64,000 nucleotides of DNA from Paraburkholderia heleia NBRC 101817. Lineage in GTDB: Bacteria; Pseudomonadota; Gammaproteobacteria; Burkholderiales; Burkholderiaceae. A model generated the notes under the pieces. That model ran no database searches. It was not told the DNA's origin and was given only the letters and a program-made list of their open reading frames with translations. Below, one piece after another: positions 36,931 through 46,113 of this stretch. The position numbers were made by a program, and so were the translations under genes. How positions within the stretch are numbered: the first letter of the stretch is position 1; every line of letters starts with the position of its first letter. The stretch covers positions 310,001 through 374,000 of the forward strand of contig NZ_BBJH01000003.1 in the NCBI RefSeq assembly GCF_000739775.1, in the 5' to 3' direction.

Positions 36931-37521
36931 TCAAATCACGAGCCGCGACACCTTCACGCCTTCCAGCGACACCCCGGCCATGAGGCCCGCGTTGGTCAGC
37001 ACGAACGCTTCCACGGGGCTCGTCGCGGTCGAGGTATCGACGTTGCCGTTCGCGCCGACTGTGACGAGCGCAACCGTGGCGTCGGCGCCTGCCGACCAGC
37101 CCTGGCTGCTCGTGAAATCGTTGAGCGCGACCGGGTTCATGAACGCGAAGATGATGGCCTTGGACTGCGCGCCGATCTGCAGGCCGAACGAGCCCGCAAT
37201 GGTGCTGTAGTAGCCCGTCGTGCGGCCATCCACGCGCAACGCGCCGGTGCCGTACTGACCGCCGATCCAGAAGCCCGCCGAGAGAACCTGCGGAAAGACG
37301 AGCACGCCGCTCGCCTTCGAGACCAGTTCCTGCGATCCGCTCACCGTGCCGAAGAGGCGCGAGAGCGTGGCGTCGACGCCCGCGTCGATCGAATTACGCT
37401 TCGCCGCGTTTTGCGACGCGCTGTTCTGCGTGCCGAGCGGCGTTGTCGTGCAGCCGGCAAGCGCGAGGCCGCCGGCGGCGAGAGCGGCACTGGAACTGAG
37501 TAGAAATTGACGTCGGCGCAT
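36931..37521 (-). CDS. SYLF-domain (Ysc84-like) lipoprotein
   Basis: 196 residues. N-terminus MRRRQFLLSSSAALAAGGLALAG runs into the lipobox ALAGC, and RRRQF also resembles a twin-arginine signal. The SYLF/DUF500 domain follows (SGVLVFPQVLSAGFWIGGQYG, SFGLQIGAQSKAIIFAFMNP), implicated in lipid binding. Function in bacteria is unknown. ATG 37521 has AGGAA about 10 nt upstream. Confidence 0.9.
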   Translation of the reverse strand: MRRRQFLLSSSAALAAGGLALAGCTTTPLGTQNSASQNAAKRNSIDAGVDATLSRLFGTVSGSQELVSKASGVLVFPQVLSAGFWIGGQYGTGALRVDGRTTGYYSTIAGSFGLQIGAQSKAIIFAFMNPVALNDFTSSQGWSAGADATVALVTVGANGNVDTSTATSPVEAFVLTNAGLMAGVSLEGVKVSRLVI

Positions 37522-37842
37522 TACGTGGTTTTCCTGTGCAAATGGGGCTTCGGGTGCCCGCGCCGGCCCGATCGCGGACAGCCGGGCCGCGCGCAAAGCG
37601 CTACAGGATAGCGCGCATGGCCGCCGCCGGGGCAAACCCGCAATCCGGCGCGTGGGCAGCCGGCCGCCTGCGGCGGCCATGACCGCTCATCCTTGGGGGG
37701 ATAGGACCATGCGGCGGGCATCGAGTTCGCGCGAAGATGTAAGGAAATCCCCAGCCCGCGCGTTTCGATGCGACGCAACCACCCCGCGTGTGCAAACGCG
37801 CAAGGCCGTGTTAGACTCCGCCGCGCAATCATTCTCATTCTC
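37522..37842. other. Divergent intergenic region upstream of SYLF and DUF2946 genes
   Basis: About 320 bp. The first 200 bp are very GC-rich with no supported gene. The right end holds a repeat of ATTCTC that may be a Fur box. Promoters for both flanking genes must lie here but no strong -10/-35 pair is evident. Confidence 0.55.
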
Positions 37843-37844
37843 AT
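37827..37844 (+). promoter_or_regulatory. Possible Fur box ahead of DUF2946-TonB-PepSY genes
   Basis: AATCATTCTCATTCTCAT lies directly against the ATG at 37843; the reverse strand reads ATGAGAATGAGAATGATT, which fits the repeated GATAAT-like hexamers of Fur sites. The location before a TonB receptor set supports iron control, but the repeat is imperfect. Confidence 0.55.
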
Positions 37845-38214
37845 GAACTCACGCAAGCACTCACTGCTTACCGCATGGCTTGGCCTCGTCGCCATGTGGC
37901 TCATCGTGCTTGTGCCGCTCGTGAGCCAGCTCGTCGCCGCGCACCATGCGCACGAGCCGGACGCCGCGCTCTGCTCGGCCGTACAGCCGGCCCAGGGCGG
38001 TAGCGCGCCGCATCTTTCGCACGACGATGCATTCGGCGCCTGCGGCTACTGCCATCTGCTCGAGCATCATGTGGCGGCGCCTCCAGTCGCCGCGCCCGGT
38101 CCGCTGGCCGCCCTCGAGCTCGCGCGCGAGACGGTCGCGCCGCCCGTCACCCACGACCTCCCCTTAGGCGCCTTCCCTTCGGGCAGGCCGCGCGCCCCTC
38201 CCGTCCTTTCCTGA
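37843..38214 (+). CDS. DUF2946 family protein
   Basis: 123-residue protein with an N-terminal hydrophobic helix (AWLGLVAMWLIVLVPLVSQL) and a Cys/His-rich middle, AHHAHEPDAALC and CGYCHLLEHH, then a Pro-rich tail. DUF2946 proteins lie beside TonB receptors and PepSY proteins and probably handle a metal in the periplasm; the His/Cys content fits copper or heme. The ATG overlaps the putative Fur box, so the true start or promoter position is uncertain. About 100 bp before the receptor. Confidence 0.82.
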   Translation: MNSRKHSLLTAWLGLVAMWLIVLVPLVSQLVAAHHAHEPDAALCSAVQPAQGGSAPHLSHDDAFGACGYCHLLEHHVAAPPVAAPGPLAALELARETVAPPVTHDLPLGAFPSGRPRAPPVLS

Positions 38215-38313
38215 GTTACGCCTTTACCGGCCGGCCAATCGCGATCTGATTGCGTGCGCGACGCGCGCACGCCGCGCGCGGCTGCTCGATTCCCGTTTTC
38301 AGGAATGCACCTC

Positions 38314-40710
38314 ATGTCCACGCTCACCACGCGTGGCGCTGGCGTTCGCTCGCGCGAACGCACAACGCCGCGCGCGCTGCGGCACGCCGGGCGCCTCGCG
38401 CTCGCCATGCTGCCGCGCGTCTTGCCGCTGCCTCTCGTTGCACCCAGCGTCGTTCACGCGGCCCAGGCTGCCGAGGCGCAACCCGCCGATGCGGCCTCGT
38501 CCGCCACGCTGCCCACCGTCAAGATCAGTGCCACCGCTAGCGGCGCCGCGGCGCCCGCCGTCGACGCCAACCTGCCCGCGACGGTGGAAACCGTCACGCC
38601 CGCGCAGTTCGCGAACTGGAACGTCGTGAACACCGAGGACGTGCTCAAGTACCTGCCCAATCTCGCCGTGCGCAAGCGCTATGTGGGCGACCTGAACTCG
38701 ATCATCGCCGTGCGCGGTACGAGCAATACGCAAAGCGCACGGGGCCTCGTCTATGCCGACGGTCTGCTGCTCTCGAACCTGCTCGGCAACAGTTACAGTT
38801 TTCCGCCACGGTGGTCGATGGTGTTCCCCGACCAGATCCAGCAAGTGGATGTGATCTATGGGCCGTATTCCGCGCTCTATCCCGGCAACTCGCTCGGCGC
38901 CACCGTGCTCATCACCACGCGCATGCCGAAGCAGTTCGAGGCGAACGCGGACGTGAAGGCGTTCACGCAGCACTTCAGCCTCTTTGGCGTGAACCAGAAT
39001 TTCAACGGCAGCGAGATGAGCGCGTCGATCGGCGACCGTATCGGCCGATTCTCGTATCTGCTTGGCGTGAACCACCTGGAGAACACGAGCCAGCCGCTGC
39101 AGTTCGCCACGCTTGCGCAGTCGGCGAAACCCGCGCAGCCGGGCGACGTGCCCGTGCGCGGCGCGTACTTCTACAACAACCAGACGAACACGCCCACGGT
39201 CGTGGCCGGCGTGAACGGCGAGGGCATGCAGCACACGGCGCAGGACCAGTTCAAGCTGCGCATGCAGTACGACTTCACGCCCACCGTGCAAGGCGGCGTG
39301 ACGCTCGGCTACTGGCACCAGTCCTATAACAGCGCCACCTCGACCTTCCTCTACGATGCGAACGGCAACCCCGTGTACAGCGGCAAGGTGTCGATCAATG
39401 GCTACGAGTACGCCCTTCCCGCAGCCGCGTTCGCGCCGAGCCGAGGCTGGAGCGAAAACTGGCTGTATGGCGCGACACTTCGCACGCATCAGGCCACCGG
39501 CTGGAATGCCGAAGCCATGGCTTCGTACTATGACGTAAGCAACAGCGTGGCGCGCACGGCGAATGAGGGGGGACCCGGCAACGGCCCGGGCGTCATGACG
39601 CTCGGCGACGGCACCGGCTGGAAGACGCTCGACCTCACGACGACGTGGACACCCGCCACGCGCGACGCCGGGCTCGCCGCCCACTGGCTCACGTTCGGGT
39701 ATCACTACGACAACTACGCGCTCGACAACCGCACGTACAACACGCTCGCGTGGCGCGACGGCGGCGCGGGCAGTTTCGCCAACGCGTTCGCGGGCAAGAC
39801 CGGGACCCAGGCGCTCTACGCACAGGACGCCTGGCGCTTCCTGCCGCGCTGGAAGCTCGTGTACGGCGCGCGCTACGAGCACTGGCGCGCCTTCGACGGC
39901 TATCAGGCGCTCGGCAGCGTGAACGTGCCTTACGCGAACGTGGGCGACCATCACTTCTCGCCGAAGGCATCGCTCTCGTTCGACGTGACCGACGACCTCA
40001 CGCTGCGTGCATCGATCGCGCGCGCCTACCGCTTCCCGACAGTGAGCGAGTTGTTCCAGGGGCAGGTGAACGGCTCGTCCATCGTCAACAACAATCCGAA
40101 CCTGCGCTCCGAAGATGATCTCTCGAAGGAACTCAGCGCCGAATGGGCGCACTGGAACGGCCTGTTCCGCTTGACGCTCTTTCAGGACGACGTCAAGAAC
40201 ACCATCTTCAGCCAGACCGATACGACGGTCATCCCGAACGTCACGAACTTCCAGAACATCGGCAAGGTCCGCTCGCGCGGCGTGGAAACGAGCTATCAGG
40301 GCGAAGACGTCATCCTGCGCGGGCTCGATCTCGCGGCGAGCGTGGCGTATACGCAGTCGAAGATCCTGGAGAACGCGCAGAATCCGGCGAGCGTCGGCAA
40401 GGACTTCTACCGCATTCCGCTGTGGCGCGCGAATCTCGTCGCAACCTGGCGCTTCGATGCGCGCTCCGCGCTCACGCTCGCCGCCCGCTACTCGGGGCGC
40501 CAGTACAACACGCTCACGAACACGGATACGAACCCGAACGTATTCGGCGGCACGAGCACCTACACGGTCGCCGACGTGAAGTACACCTTCCGGCCGACGA
40601 AGAAGAGCGAGATAGGCGTGGGCATCGACAACCTGTTCGACGCGCGCTACTTCGTCTATCACCCGTATCCCGGGCGCACGTACTACCTCGAAGCGAAGCT
40701 CGGCATTTGA
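38314..40710 (+). CDS. TonB-dependent outer-membrane receptor
   Basis: 798-residue receptor. A long signal region (to about residue 47, VHAAQAAEA) is followed by a TonB box-like TVKISAT, a plug domain (TEDVLKYLPNLAVRKRY, IIAVRG, VYGPYSALYPGNSLG style) and a 22-strand type barrel ending in the aromatic YYLEAKLGI. C-terminal block IGVGIDNLFDARYFVYHPYP is typical. Ligand unknown; metal chelate is likely from DUF2946 and PepSY neighbours. Start at ATG 38314 has AGGA about 10 nt upstream; ATG 38305 is an in-frame alternative. Confidence 0.92.
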   Translation: MSTLTTRGAGVRSRERTTPRALRHAGRLALAMLPRVLPLPLVAPSVVHAAQAAEAQPADAASSATLPTVKISATASGAAAPAVDANLPATVETVTPAQFANWNVVNTEDVLKYLPNLAVRKRYVGDLNSIIAVRGTSNTQSARGLVYADGLLLSNLLGNSYSFPPRWSMVFPDQIQQVDVIYGPYSALYPGNSLGATVLITTRMPKQFEANADVKAFTQHFSLFGVNQNFNGSEMSASIGDRIGRFSYLLGVNHLENTSQPLQFATLAQSAKPAQPGDVPVRGAYFYNNQTNTPTVVAGVNGEGMQHTAQDQFKLRMQYDFTPTVQGGVTLGYWHQSYNSATSTFLYDANGNPVYSGKVSINGYEYALPAAAFAPSRGWSENWLYGATLRTHQATGWNAEAMASYYDVSNSVARTANEGGPGNGPGVMTLGDGTGWKTLDLTTTWTPATRDAGLAAHWLTFGYHYDNYALDNRTYNTLAWRDGGAGSFANAFAGKTGTQALYAQDAWRFLPRWKLVYGARYEHWRAFDGYQALGSVNVPYANVGDHHFSPKASLSFDVTDDLTLRASIARAYRFPTVSELFQGQVNGSSIVNNNPNLRSEDDLSKELSAEWAHWNGLFRLTLFQDDVKNTIFSQTDTTVIPNVTNFQNIGKVRSRGVETSYQGEDVILRGLDLAASVAYTQSKILENAQNPASVGKDFYRIPLWRANLVATWRFDARSALTLAARYSGRQYNTLTNTDTNPNVFGGTSTYTVADVKYTFRPTKKSEIGVGIDNLFDARYFVYHPYPGRTYYLEAKLGI

Positions 40711-40799
40711 GCGGCACGCTCGCAGCCTTCGTTTCCGTCCGCATTTTCGTTTGAATCATCCATGTAGTCGGGCCGTCCCGGCTCGACAGGGAGTACCCG

Positions 40800-42365
40800 A
40801 TGTCCACGATATCCGACCCGGTGAGCGCGCCGCCTAGCCACGCGGCGCACGCGGCGCAGCCCGGCTACCGCACGCTGTGGCGCTGGCATTTTTACGCGGG
40901 CCTCTTCGTCATGCCCTTGCTGCTCGTGCTCGCCATTACGGGAACGATCTACTGTTTCCAGCCGCAGATCGAACCGCTGCTTTACCCGCATCGGCTGGTG
41001 GTCGCGCCTGCGGCGACACCGCGCCTGCCCGTGGATGCGCTGCTGGCGCGCGCGCGAACCGCGCTGCCGCCAGACGCGCGTGCGCTGCGCGCCCACGTCG
41101 AGTCGGATCCCGCGCGCAGCGCCGAATTCGTTTTCGCGCTGCCTGATGGAACCAAGACGGGGACCAAAGAGAGCGTCTACGTGAATCCCTATGATGGCGC
41201 GGTGCTCGGCACGCTCGACGTCGATCGCCGCTTCATGCAGGTCGACCGCATGCTGCATCGCAAGCTCCTGCTCGGCAAACCCGGCGAACTGCTCATGGAA
41301 CTGGCCGCCTGCTGGACGCTCGTGATGCTCGCCACCGGCGTTGCGCTCTGGTGGCCGGGCGCGGGCGCGTCGTGGCTAGCCGCCCTGCTGCCTCGCTTCG
41401 GCGCGCGCGGACGGCCATTCTGGAAGAGCGTGCACGCGAGCGTCGGCATCTGGCTCGCCGTGGGCGCGCTCGCGTTCGTGTTGAGCGGCTTGCCGTGGAC
41501 GGGCTCGTGGGGCAAGCAGTTCAAGGCGCTTGCCACCCGCGCGAGCCTCGGCGCGCCGCGCGGCGCGTGGGGCGGCGGCCTCGCGCTGAAGTCGGCCTTG
41601 CCGGGTGCGCAGGCCGCCGCTGCCACTGGCACTGCCGCCACTGCCGCTGCCGCCGCAGCAGCAAGCGGCGCGGCGGATAACCCTCCCGCAAGCCGCGCCG
41701 GCCCCCAGGAACACGGCGCAGAGCACGCGGGCCACGACACGGCGTCGATGCCGGGCATGGTGATGGACGACCTGCCGCTGCCGCTCGTGCCATGGGCGGT
41801 CGGCGCGATTCCCGTGCCGCACTCGCCCCACGCGTCCAGTACACCGCAACACTGGACGCTCGCCCAGGTCGTTGCCCAGATGCGCGATCTCGGCGTGCGC
41901 AGCGGCTACGACATCGTGCTGCCCGCCGCGCCCGATGGCGTCTACACGGTCTCGTACTTTCCGCCCGATCCGAAAGCGGAGCGCACGGTGTATATCGACC
42001 AGTACAGCGGCGCGGTGCTCAGGGACATTCGCCATGAGGATTACGGCGCAGTCTCGCAAGCCATTTCATATGGCACGTCGCTGCACATGGGCCGCTATTT
42101 CGGCCTCGCGAATCAGCTGATCTGCGCGGCGATCTCGCTGGGCCTCGGCGCGCTTGCGGTAACCGGCTTCGTGATGGGGTGGATGCGCCGTCCCGCGCGT
42201 GCGAAGGGCGCGTCGATGCTCGCCGCGCCCCCACGCGAGCGCGCTGCGCCCCCGCTGCGCGCCTGGAAGACCAGTCTCGTACTGCTCGGCATCGTGTTTC
42301 CCCTGATGGGCGCGACGCTCCTGGCGGTCTGGCTGTTCGACCGCGCAGCTTTCCGACGCGCCTAG
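40800..42365 (+). CDS. PepSY-domain inner-membrane protein
   Basis: 521-residue PepSY-associated TM protein. Helices begin near residue 28 (WRWHFYAGLFVMPLLLVLAI), and others near 165, 205 and 430-500. Such proteins accompany TonB receptors and some reduce ferric chelates. Between the second and third helix pairs lies an Ala-rich stretch followed by the His/Met-rich AEHAGHDTASMPGMVMDD, unusual and possibly metal-binding. ATG 40800 follows GGGAG at 6 nt, 90 bp after the receptor. Confidence 0.9.
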   Translation: MSTISDPVSAPPSHAAHAAQPGYRTLWRWHFYAGLFVMPLLLVLAITGTIYCFQPQIEPLLYPHRLVVAPAATPRLPVDALLARARTALPPDARALRAHVESDPARSAEFVFALPDGTKTGTKESVYVNPYDGAVLGTLDVDRRFMQVDRMLHRKLLLGKPGELLMELAACWTLVMLATGVALWWPGAGASWLAALLPRFGARGRPFWKSVHASVGIWLAVGALAFVLSGLPWTGSWGKQFKALATRASLGAPRGAWGGGLALKSALPGAQAAAATGTAATAAAAAAASGAADNPPASRAGPQEHGAEHAGHDTASMPGMVMDDLPLPLVPWAVGAIPVPHSPHASSTPQHWTLAQVVAQMRDLGVRSGYDIVLPAAPDGVYTVSYFPPDPKAERTVYIDQYSGAVLRDIRHEDYGAVSQAISYGTSLHMGRYFGLANQLICAAISLGLGALAVTGFVMGWMRRPARAKGASMLAAPPRERAAPPLRAWKTSLVLLGIVFPLMGATLLAVWLFDRAAFRRA

Positions 42366-42483
42366 CAGGCTGTCGTCCTGCCGGCATCGGCGGCACTGAC
42401 GGCCCCGCGGTAATCTGCGGACACAATTCCGTCTGAACCTGGCTGCGCCAAACGGTTTCAAACGTATCTATGCGGAGATGATC

Positions 42484-42834
42484 GTGTTGCGGCTAATTAC
42501 GACACTGGGCGCGGCAGCGGTGCTCGCGGGCTGCGCCGTCGCGCCTTATCCCGGGTACCCGGGATATTACGGCTATGACTACGGCTACCCCTACTACTCG
42601 GGCTATCCGTACGCCTACGGCTACGACTCCTACCCCGGTTATTTCGGCGGCGGCTATGGGGGCGTCGCCATCTGGGGCGGTGGCGGCGGATGCTGCTATC
42701 ACCATGGCTGGCACGGCGGTGGCTGGCACGGTGGCGGGTGGCATGGAGGCGGTGGGCACGGCGGCGGCTGGCATGGGGGCGGTGGCGGCACGTGGCACGG
42801 CGGCGGCATGGGTGGCGGCGGTCACGGCCACTAA
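42484..42834 (+). CDS. Gly/Tyr/His-rich small lipoprotein
   Basis: About 116 residues. Signal ends in lipobox VLAGC; then a Tyr/Gly/Pro segment (YPGYPGYYGYDYGYPYYSGY) and a C-terminal half of repeated HGGGW units rich in His. Could coat the envelope or bind metal; no assigned family function. I prefer GTG 42484, with GGAG at 6 nt; ATG 42478 is in frame but has no room for a ribosome site. Confidence 0.75.
   Translation: MLRLITTLGAAAVLAGCAVAPYPGYPGYYGYDYGYPYYSGYPYAYGYDSYPGYFGGGYGGVAIWGGGGGCCYHHGWHGGGWHGGGWHGGGGHGGGWHGGGGGTWHGGGMGGGGHGH
42706..42780 (+). repeat. Five tandem 15-bp units encoding His-Gly-rich repeat
   Basis: Five successive 15-bp units of the form GGCTGGCACGGCGGT code for pentapeptides like GWHGG. 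Slippage within this array could change protein length. Confidence 0.8.
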
Positions 42835-42907
42835 CCGGTCACCACGCGATCACAGCCGGGCCGCTCCGTTGAAGCGGCCCGTATACCGTGCGAGCGCGGC
42901 GCCCCGC

Positions 42908-43618
42908 TTACACGCGCCCGTTCACGGGAATCAGCGCGCCGGTAATCGCCTGCGCGTCCGCGCCCAGCAAAAACGCAATCACCGTCGCGATCTCGCGCGG
43001 CTGCACCCAGCGCGTGAAATCGGCGTCCGGCATGTCGGCGCGGTTTTGCGGCGTGTCGATGATGCTCGGCAAAATCGCATTCACCGTCACGCCCTTGTCC
43101 TTCAGCTCTTCCGCGAGCGCTTCCGTCAAGCGCGCCACCCCGGCCTTCGACGCCGAATACGCGCCCATGCCGAGCCCCGCCTTGAGCCCCGCGCCCGCGC
43201 CGATGTTCACCACACGCCCCGCGCTGCTCTGCACGAGATGAGGCAGCGCGGCCTTCGAGGCATTGAGCGCCGTCTTCACGTTCAAGTCGAACATCAGATC
43301 CCACGTGCGCGCTTCGCCGTCGCCGATGGTTTCCCACCGGAACGCGCCCGCCACGTTGACGAGTGCGTCAAGCCCGCCGAGCTTGCCCTGCAATGTGCTA
43401 AACGCCGTCTGCGCCGCGTTCGCGTCGACGAGATCCACGCCGCCCATGCACAGTGCGCCCGCGAGCGCGACGGGCAACGCCGCCACTGCGGGGGCCGCGC
43501 CCCGGCCTAGCAGCGCCACGCGGGCGCCGCGTTCGGCCAGCAATTGCGCCGTCACCAGACCCAGGCTGCCGAAGCCGCCCGTTACCGCGACGACTTTGCC
43601 GTTCATACCGTTTTCCAT
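42908..43618 (-). CDS. Short-chain dehydrogenase/reductase
   Basis: 236-residue SDR with TGGFGSLG cofactor loop, NVAG, GAGAG region and YSASK catalytic pair; ends with GALIPVNGRV as in 3-oxoacyl reductases. Substrate unknown. ATG 43618 follows AGAGGAA at 7 nt. Same strand as the sterol desaturase 100 bp upstream; possibly cotranscribed. Confidence 0.88.
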   Translation of the reverse strand: MENGMNGKVVAVTGGFGSLGLVTAQLLAERGARVALLGRGAAPAVAALPVALAGALCMGGVDLVDANAAQTAFSTLQGKLGGLDALVNVAGAFRWETIGDGEARTWDLMFDLNVKTALNASKAALPHLVQSSAGRVVNIGAGAGLKAGLGMGAYSASKAGVARLTEALAEELKDKGVTVNAILPSIIDTPQNRADMPDADFTRWVQPREIATVIAFLLGADAQAITGALIPVNGRV

Positions 43619-43717
43619 GCTTATTCCTCTAATTCCGTCACTAACCTGAGACCGATGCGGCCCGCGCGATCGGTGCGGGCGCCGCTGGCGCCACGTTACG
43701 CGAGGTGCCGCCTTCCA

Positions 43718-44659
43718 TCAACCCGCGCTCGGTCGGCCATGTGAGGCATCCGTGCGTACCGTGGCGAGCGCGCGCTGCTTGCGCAGATTCTCCGTGGTGT
43801 CGCCGCCGCCGTCCGCGCGCCAGCCCGGCGGCAGGAAAACGTAGCGCACGGCAGTCCAGACGTTCTGCGCCGTCGCGACGTCGCGTGCGAGCGCTGCCCA
43901 GTGCTCCAGTTCGACGACGAACGGATTGCGCGAGCGCACCGGCGTCACGAGCCCGTAGCGGCAAGGCTCTTCGGCACGCTCCGGCACATAGGTGCCGAAC
44001 AGGCGGTCGAAAACGATCAGGACTCCGCCGTAGTTCGCGTCGAGATAATCGATGTTCGAAGCATGGTGCACGCGGTGGTTGGAAGGCGTGTTGAACACGT
44101 ACTCGAGCCAGCCGAGCTTCGGAATCCACGTGTTGTGCAGCCAGAACTGATACAGCAGGTTGAGCGAGAGGATGGCGAGCACGACTTCGGGCCGCACGCC
44201 GAGCCACACGAGCGGCGCGAAGAACATGGCGGGGCCGGTGAGCTTGCCGGTCCACCCCAGCCGGTACGCAGACGAAAGCGTCAACTGGTTCGGCGAATGG
44301 TGCACGGCATGCGTGGCCCAGAAGAAGCGGATGCGGTGCGACGCGCGGTGATACCAGTAATAGCAGAACTCCTGACCGATGAAGACCAGCAGCACGAGCA
44401 CAACCGTGTCGATATTCAGCGTGAAGAGGCGATGCTCCCATGCGAAATCGAAGATCGGCGTGGCGAGCGAAAGCGGCAGGAGCGCGAAGAGCTTGCGGCC
44501 CGCGAGGTCGGCTAGCGAAAGCCAAACCTCGGACCAGGCGAAAGCGGGCTCTCCCGCTGTTTCCCGGCGCTTCCTGAACGTGAGCACGCACGCCTCGATC
44601 AGCGAAACGGCAACGACGAACAGCGTGACATAGAGCGCGAGTTTTCCTGGGGTGAGCAT
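43718..44659 (-). CDS. Sterol desaturase / fatty acid hydroxylase family protein
   Basis: 313-residue di-iron membrane enzyme. The His clusters are HRASH (104-108), HAVHH (117-121), His175 in FWLHN and NHRVHH (195-199), forming the complete metal set. Four or five hydrophobic segments precede and surround them. Likely introduces a hydroxyl or double bond in a lipid; with hpnR in the window a hopanoid or fatty-acid substrate is possible but unproven. Confidence 0.9.
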   Translation of the reverse strand: MLTPGKLALYVTLFVVAVSLIEACVLTFRKRRETAGEPAFAWSEVWLSLADLAGRKLFALLPLSLATPIFDFAWEHRLFTLNIDTVVLVLLVFIGQEFCYYWYHRASHRIRFFWATHAVHHSPNQLTLSSAYRLGWTGKLTGPAMFFAPLVWLGVRPEVVLAILSLNLLYQFWLHNTWIPKLGWLEYVFNTPSNHRVHHASNIDYLDANYGGVLIVFDRLFGTYVPERAEEPCRYGLVTPVRSRNPFVVELEHWAALARDVATAQNVWTAVRYVFLPPGWRADGGGDTTENLRKQRALATVRTDASHGRPSAG

Positions 44660-44991
44660 GATGGATCGTGTGTAATAGGCGCGCCTTGCGCGGTGGAAAA
44701 AGACGCGTGTTGCACGCAGGAGTCGCGGCGTCGCGTCGGATGAAGGGCACTGTAGTGGCGCGCAACGGGAAAAACCACGCGCAAAGTATGTCGGGATATG
44801 TCACGCGCCCGCCACGCGAAACGCACCAATACGCCTGCCGCGCCGCGTGCACGGGGAATTCGCGCCAGAGGCCCCGCGGCGTGTAACACGGCGACATGGT
44901 TTACGACGCGACTTGCACAGAGCCCAGCCCTATAGTTCGTTCCGCTGACACGCCACAGCGTGCCCCCCGAAACGAACCGCAAGGACCTCTG
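44660..44991. other. Divergent spacer between desaturase and Cys-repeat protein genes
   Basis: About 330 bp with no supported gene. A TATAGT at 44931-44936 may be a -10 box for the plus-strand gene, but no matching -35 is seen at the right distance. Confidence 0.4.
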
Positions 44992-46011
44992 ATGAAAACG
45001 CTCCCCCTCGTCGCCGCCGCGCTCATCGGCTTCGCCAGCGCCCCTGCCTTCGCCGGCTGGTCAGGCCACGGCACGGCGTACACGCCGCACGGCACGTACA
45101 ACGGCGCGCACTACGGTTCCTGCAGCGGCGGCACCTGCTCGCATGCGGGCGGCGTGGCCGGTCCCTGGGGCGGCGTCGCCACCAACAGCGGCTCCGTCAC
45201 GCGCACCGCGCCGGGCCAGTTCAGCAACAGCGGCACGGCCTACGGCCCGAATGGCCGCTCGGTCCAGCATTCGGGCGATACCAGCTGCGCGGGCGGTACC
45301 TGCTCGCACACCGGCTCGCTCGACGGCTCCGATGGCCGCACCGCGAGCACCTCGGGCAGCGTGACGCGCACGGCGCCGGGCCAATACTCGTCGACGGGCA
45401 CGGTCACGACGGGCAACGGCAACACCTACGGGCACTCGGCGTCCACGACCTGCGCGGGCAACACGTGCAACCGGTCGGGCACCGTCACGGGCTCGCAGGG
45501 CGGCAGCGTCTACCACTCGGGCAGCGCCACGGGCGTCGGAACCGGCGTGGTGACCACGAGCGGCGGAACGACCGTCGTCCACGGCGGCACGGTGACCACC
45601 GGCGGCACGACGGTGGTACATGGCGCGGTTTCGACCGCCGGCACGGTCACCACCACGGGTACGACGGTCGCAGTCGTGGGCGCCCCGGCCCCCGCGCCCG
45701 CGCCGGTCGTCGTCACGCCGCCGCCACCCGGCACCACGGTATATGTCGCCCCGCCGCCGCCCGCCCCCAAGACGGTGGTCGTCGCGCCGGCACCTGTACC
45801 GCAGACGGTTTATGTCGCGCCTGCCGCACCCAAGACCGTCTATGTCGCGCCCGCGCCCGCACCGAAGGTCGTCTACGTGGCGCCTCCGGCACCCAAGGTC
45901 GTCTACGTGGGCCAGCCGCTGCCGCGCGCCGTGTACATCGCCCCGCGCCCCGCCGTGTGGGTTCCCGGCCACTGGGTCGGCCGCGTGTGGATCCCCGCCC
46001 ACTGGGCGTGA
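44992..46011 (+). CDS. Secreted Cys-repeat protein with Pro/Val-rich tail
   Basis: 339 residues. A signal peptide ends near APAFA. Residues about 22-190 hold three imperfect repeats with paired cysteines, SCSGGTCSHAG, SCAGGTCSHTG and TCAGNTCNRSG, each flanked by SGSVTRTAPGQ-type units. Next is a Thr/Val-rich segment, then repeated APKTVYVAP-like units, and finally VWVPGHWVGRVWIPAHW, resembling YXWGXW-type endings. Probably periplasmic or surface-exposed, with disulfide-bonded repeats. ATG 44992 has AAGGA at 6 nt. No function known. Confidence 0.82.
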   Translation: MKTLPLVAAALIGFASAPAFAGWSGHGTAYTPHGTYNGAHYGSCSGGTCSHAGGVAGPWGGVATNSGSVTRTAPGQFSNSGTAYGPNGRSVQHSGDTSCAGGTCSHTGSLDGSDGRTASTSGSVTRTAPGQYSSTGTVTTGNGNTYGHSASTTCAGNTCNRSGTVTGSQGGSVYHSGSATGVGTGVVTTSGGTTVVHGGTVTTGGTTVVHGAVSTAGTVTTTGTTVAVVGAPAPAPAPVVVTPPPPGTTVYVAPPPPAPKTVVVAPAPVPQTVYVAPAAPKTVYVAPAPAPKVVYVAPPAPKVVYVGQPLPRAVYIAPRPAVWVPGHWVGRVWIPAHWA

Positions 46012-46113
46012 ACCCTCCCCGGCGGCTGCACATTCGCATGACCCGCAGCCACCCGCCTCATTCGCTTGATCAACCGGCCGGCGGGCTACGTCGGCCACCT
46101 CACGGAGAACACC

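Noticed and set aside
38299..40662. 787-residue open frame antisense to the TonB receptor
   Set aside because: Arg/Val/His-rich translation with no family pattern; the sense gene is unmistakable.
42470..42478. ATG at 42470 as start of the Gly/His lipoprotein
   Set aside because: It reads ATG CGG AGA TGA and stops at once.
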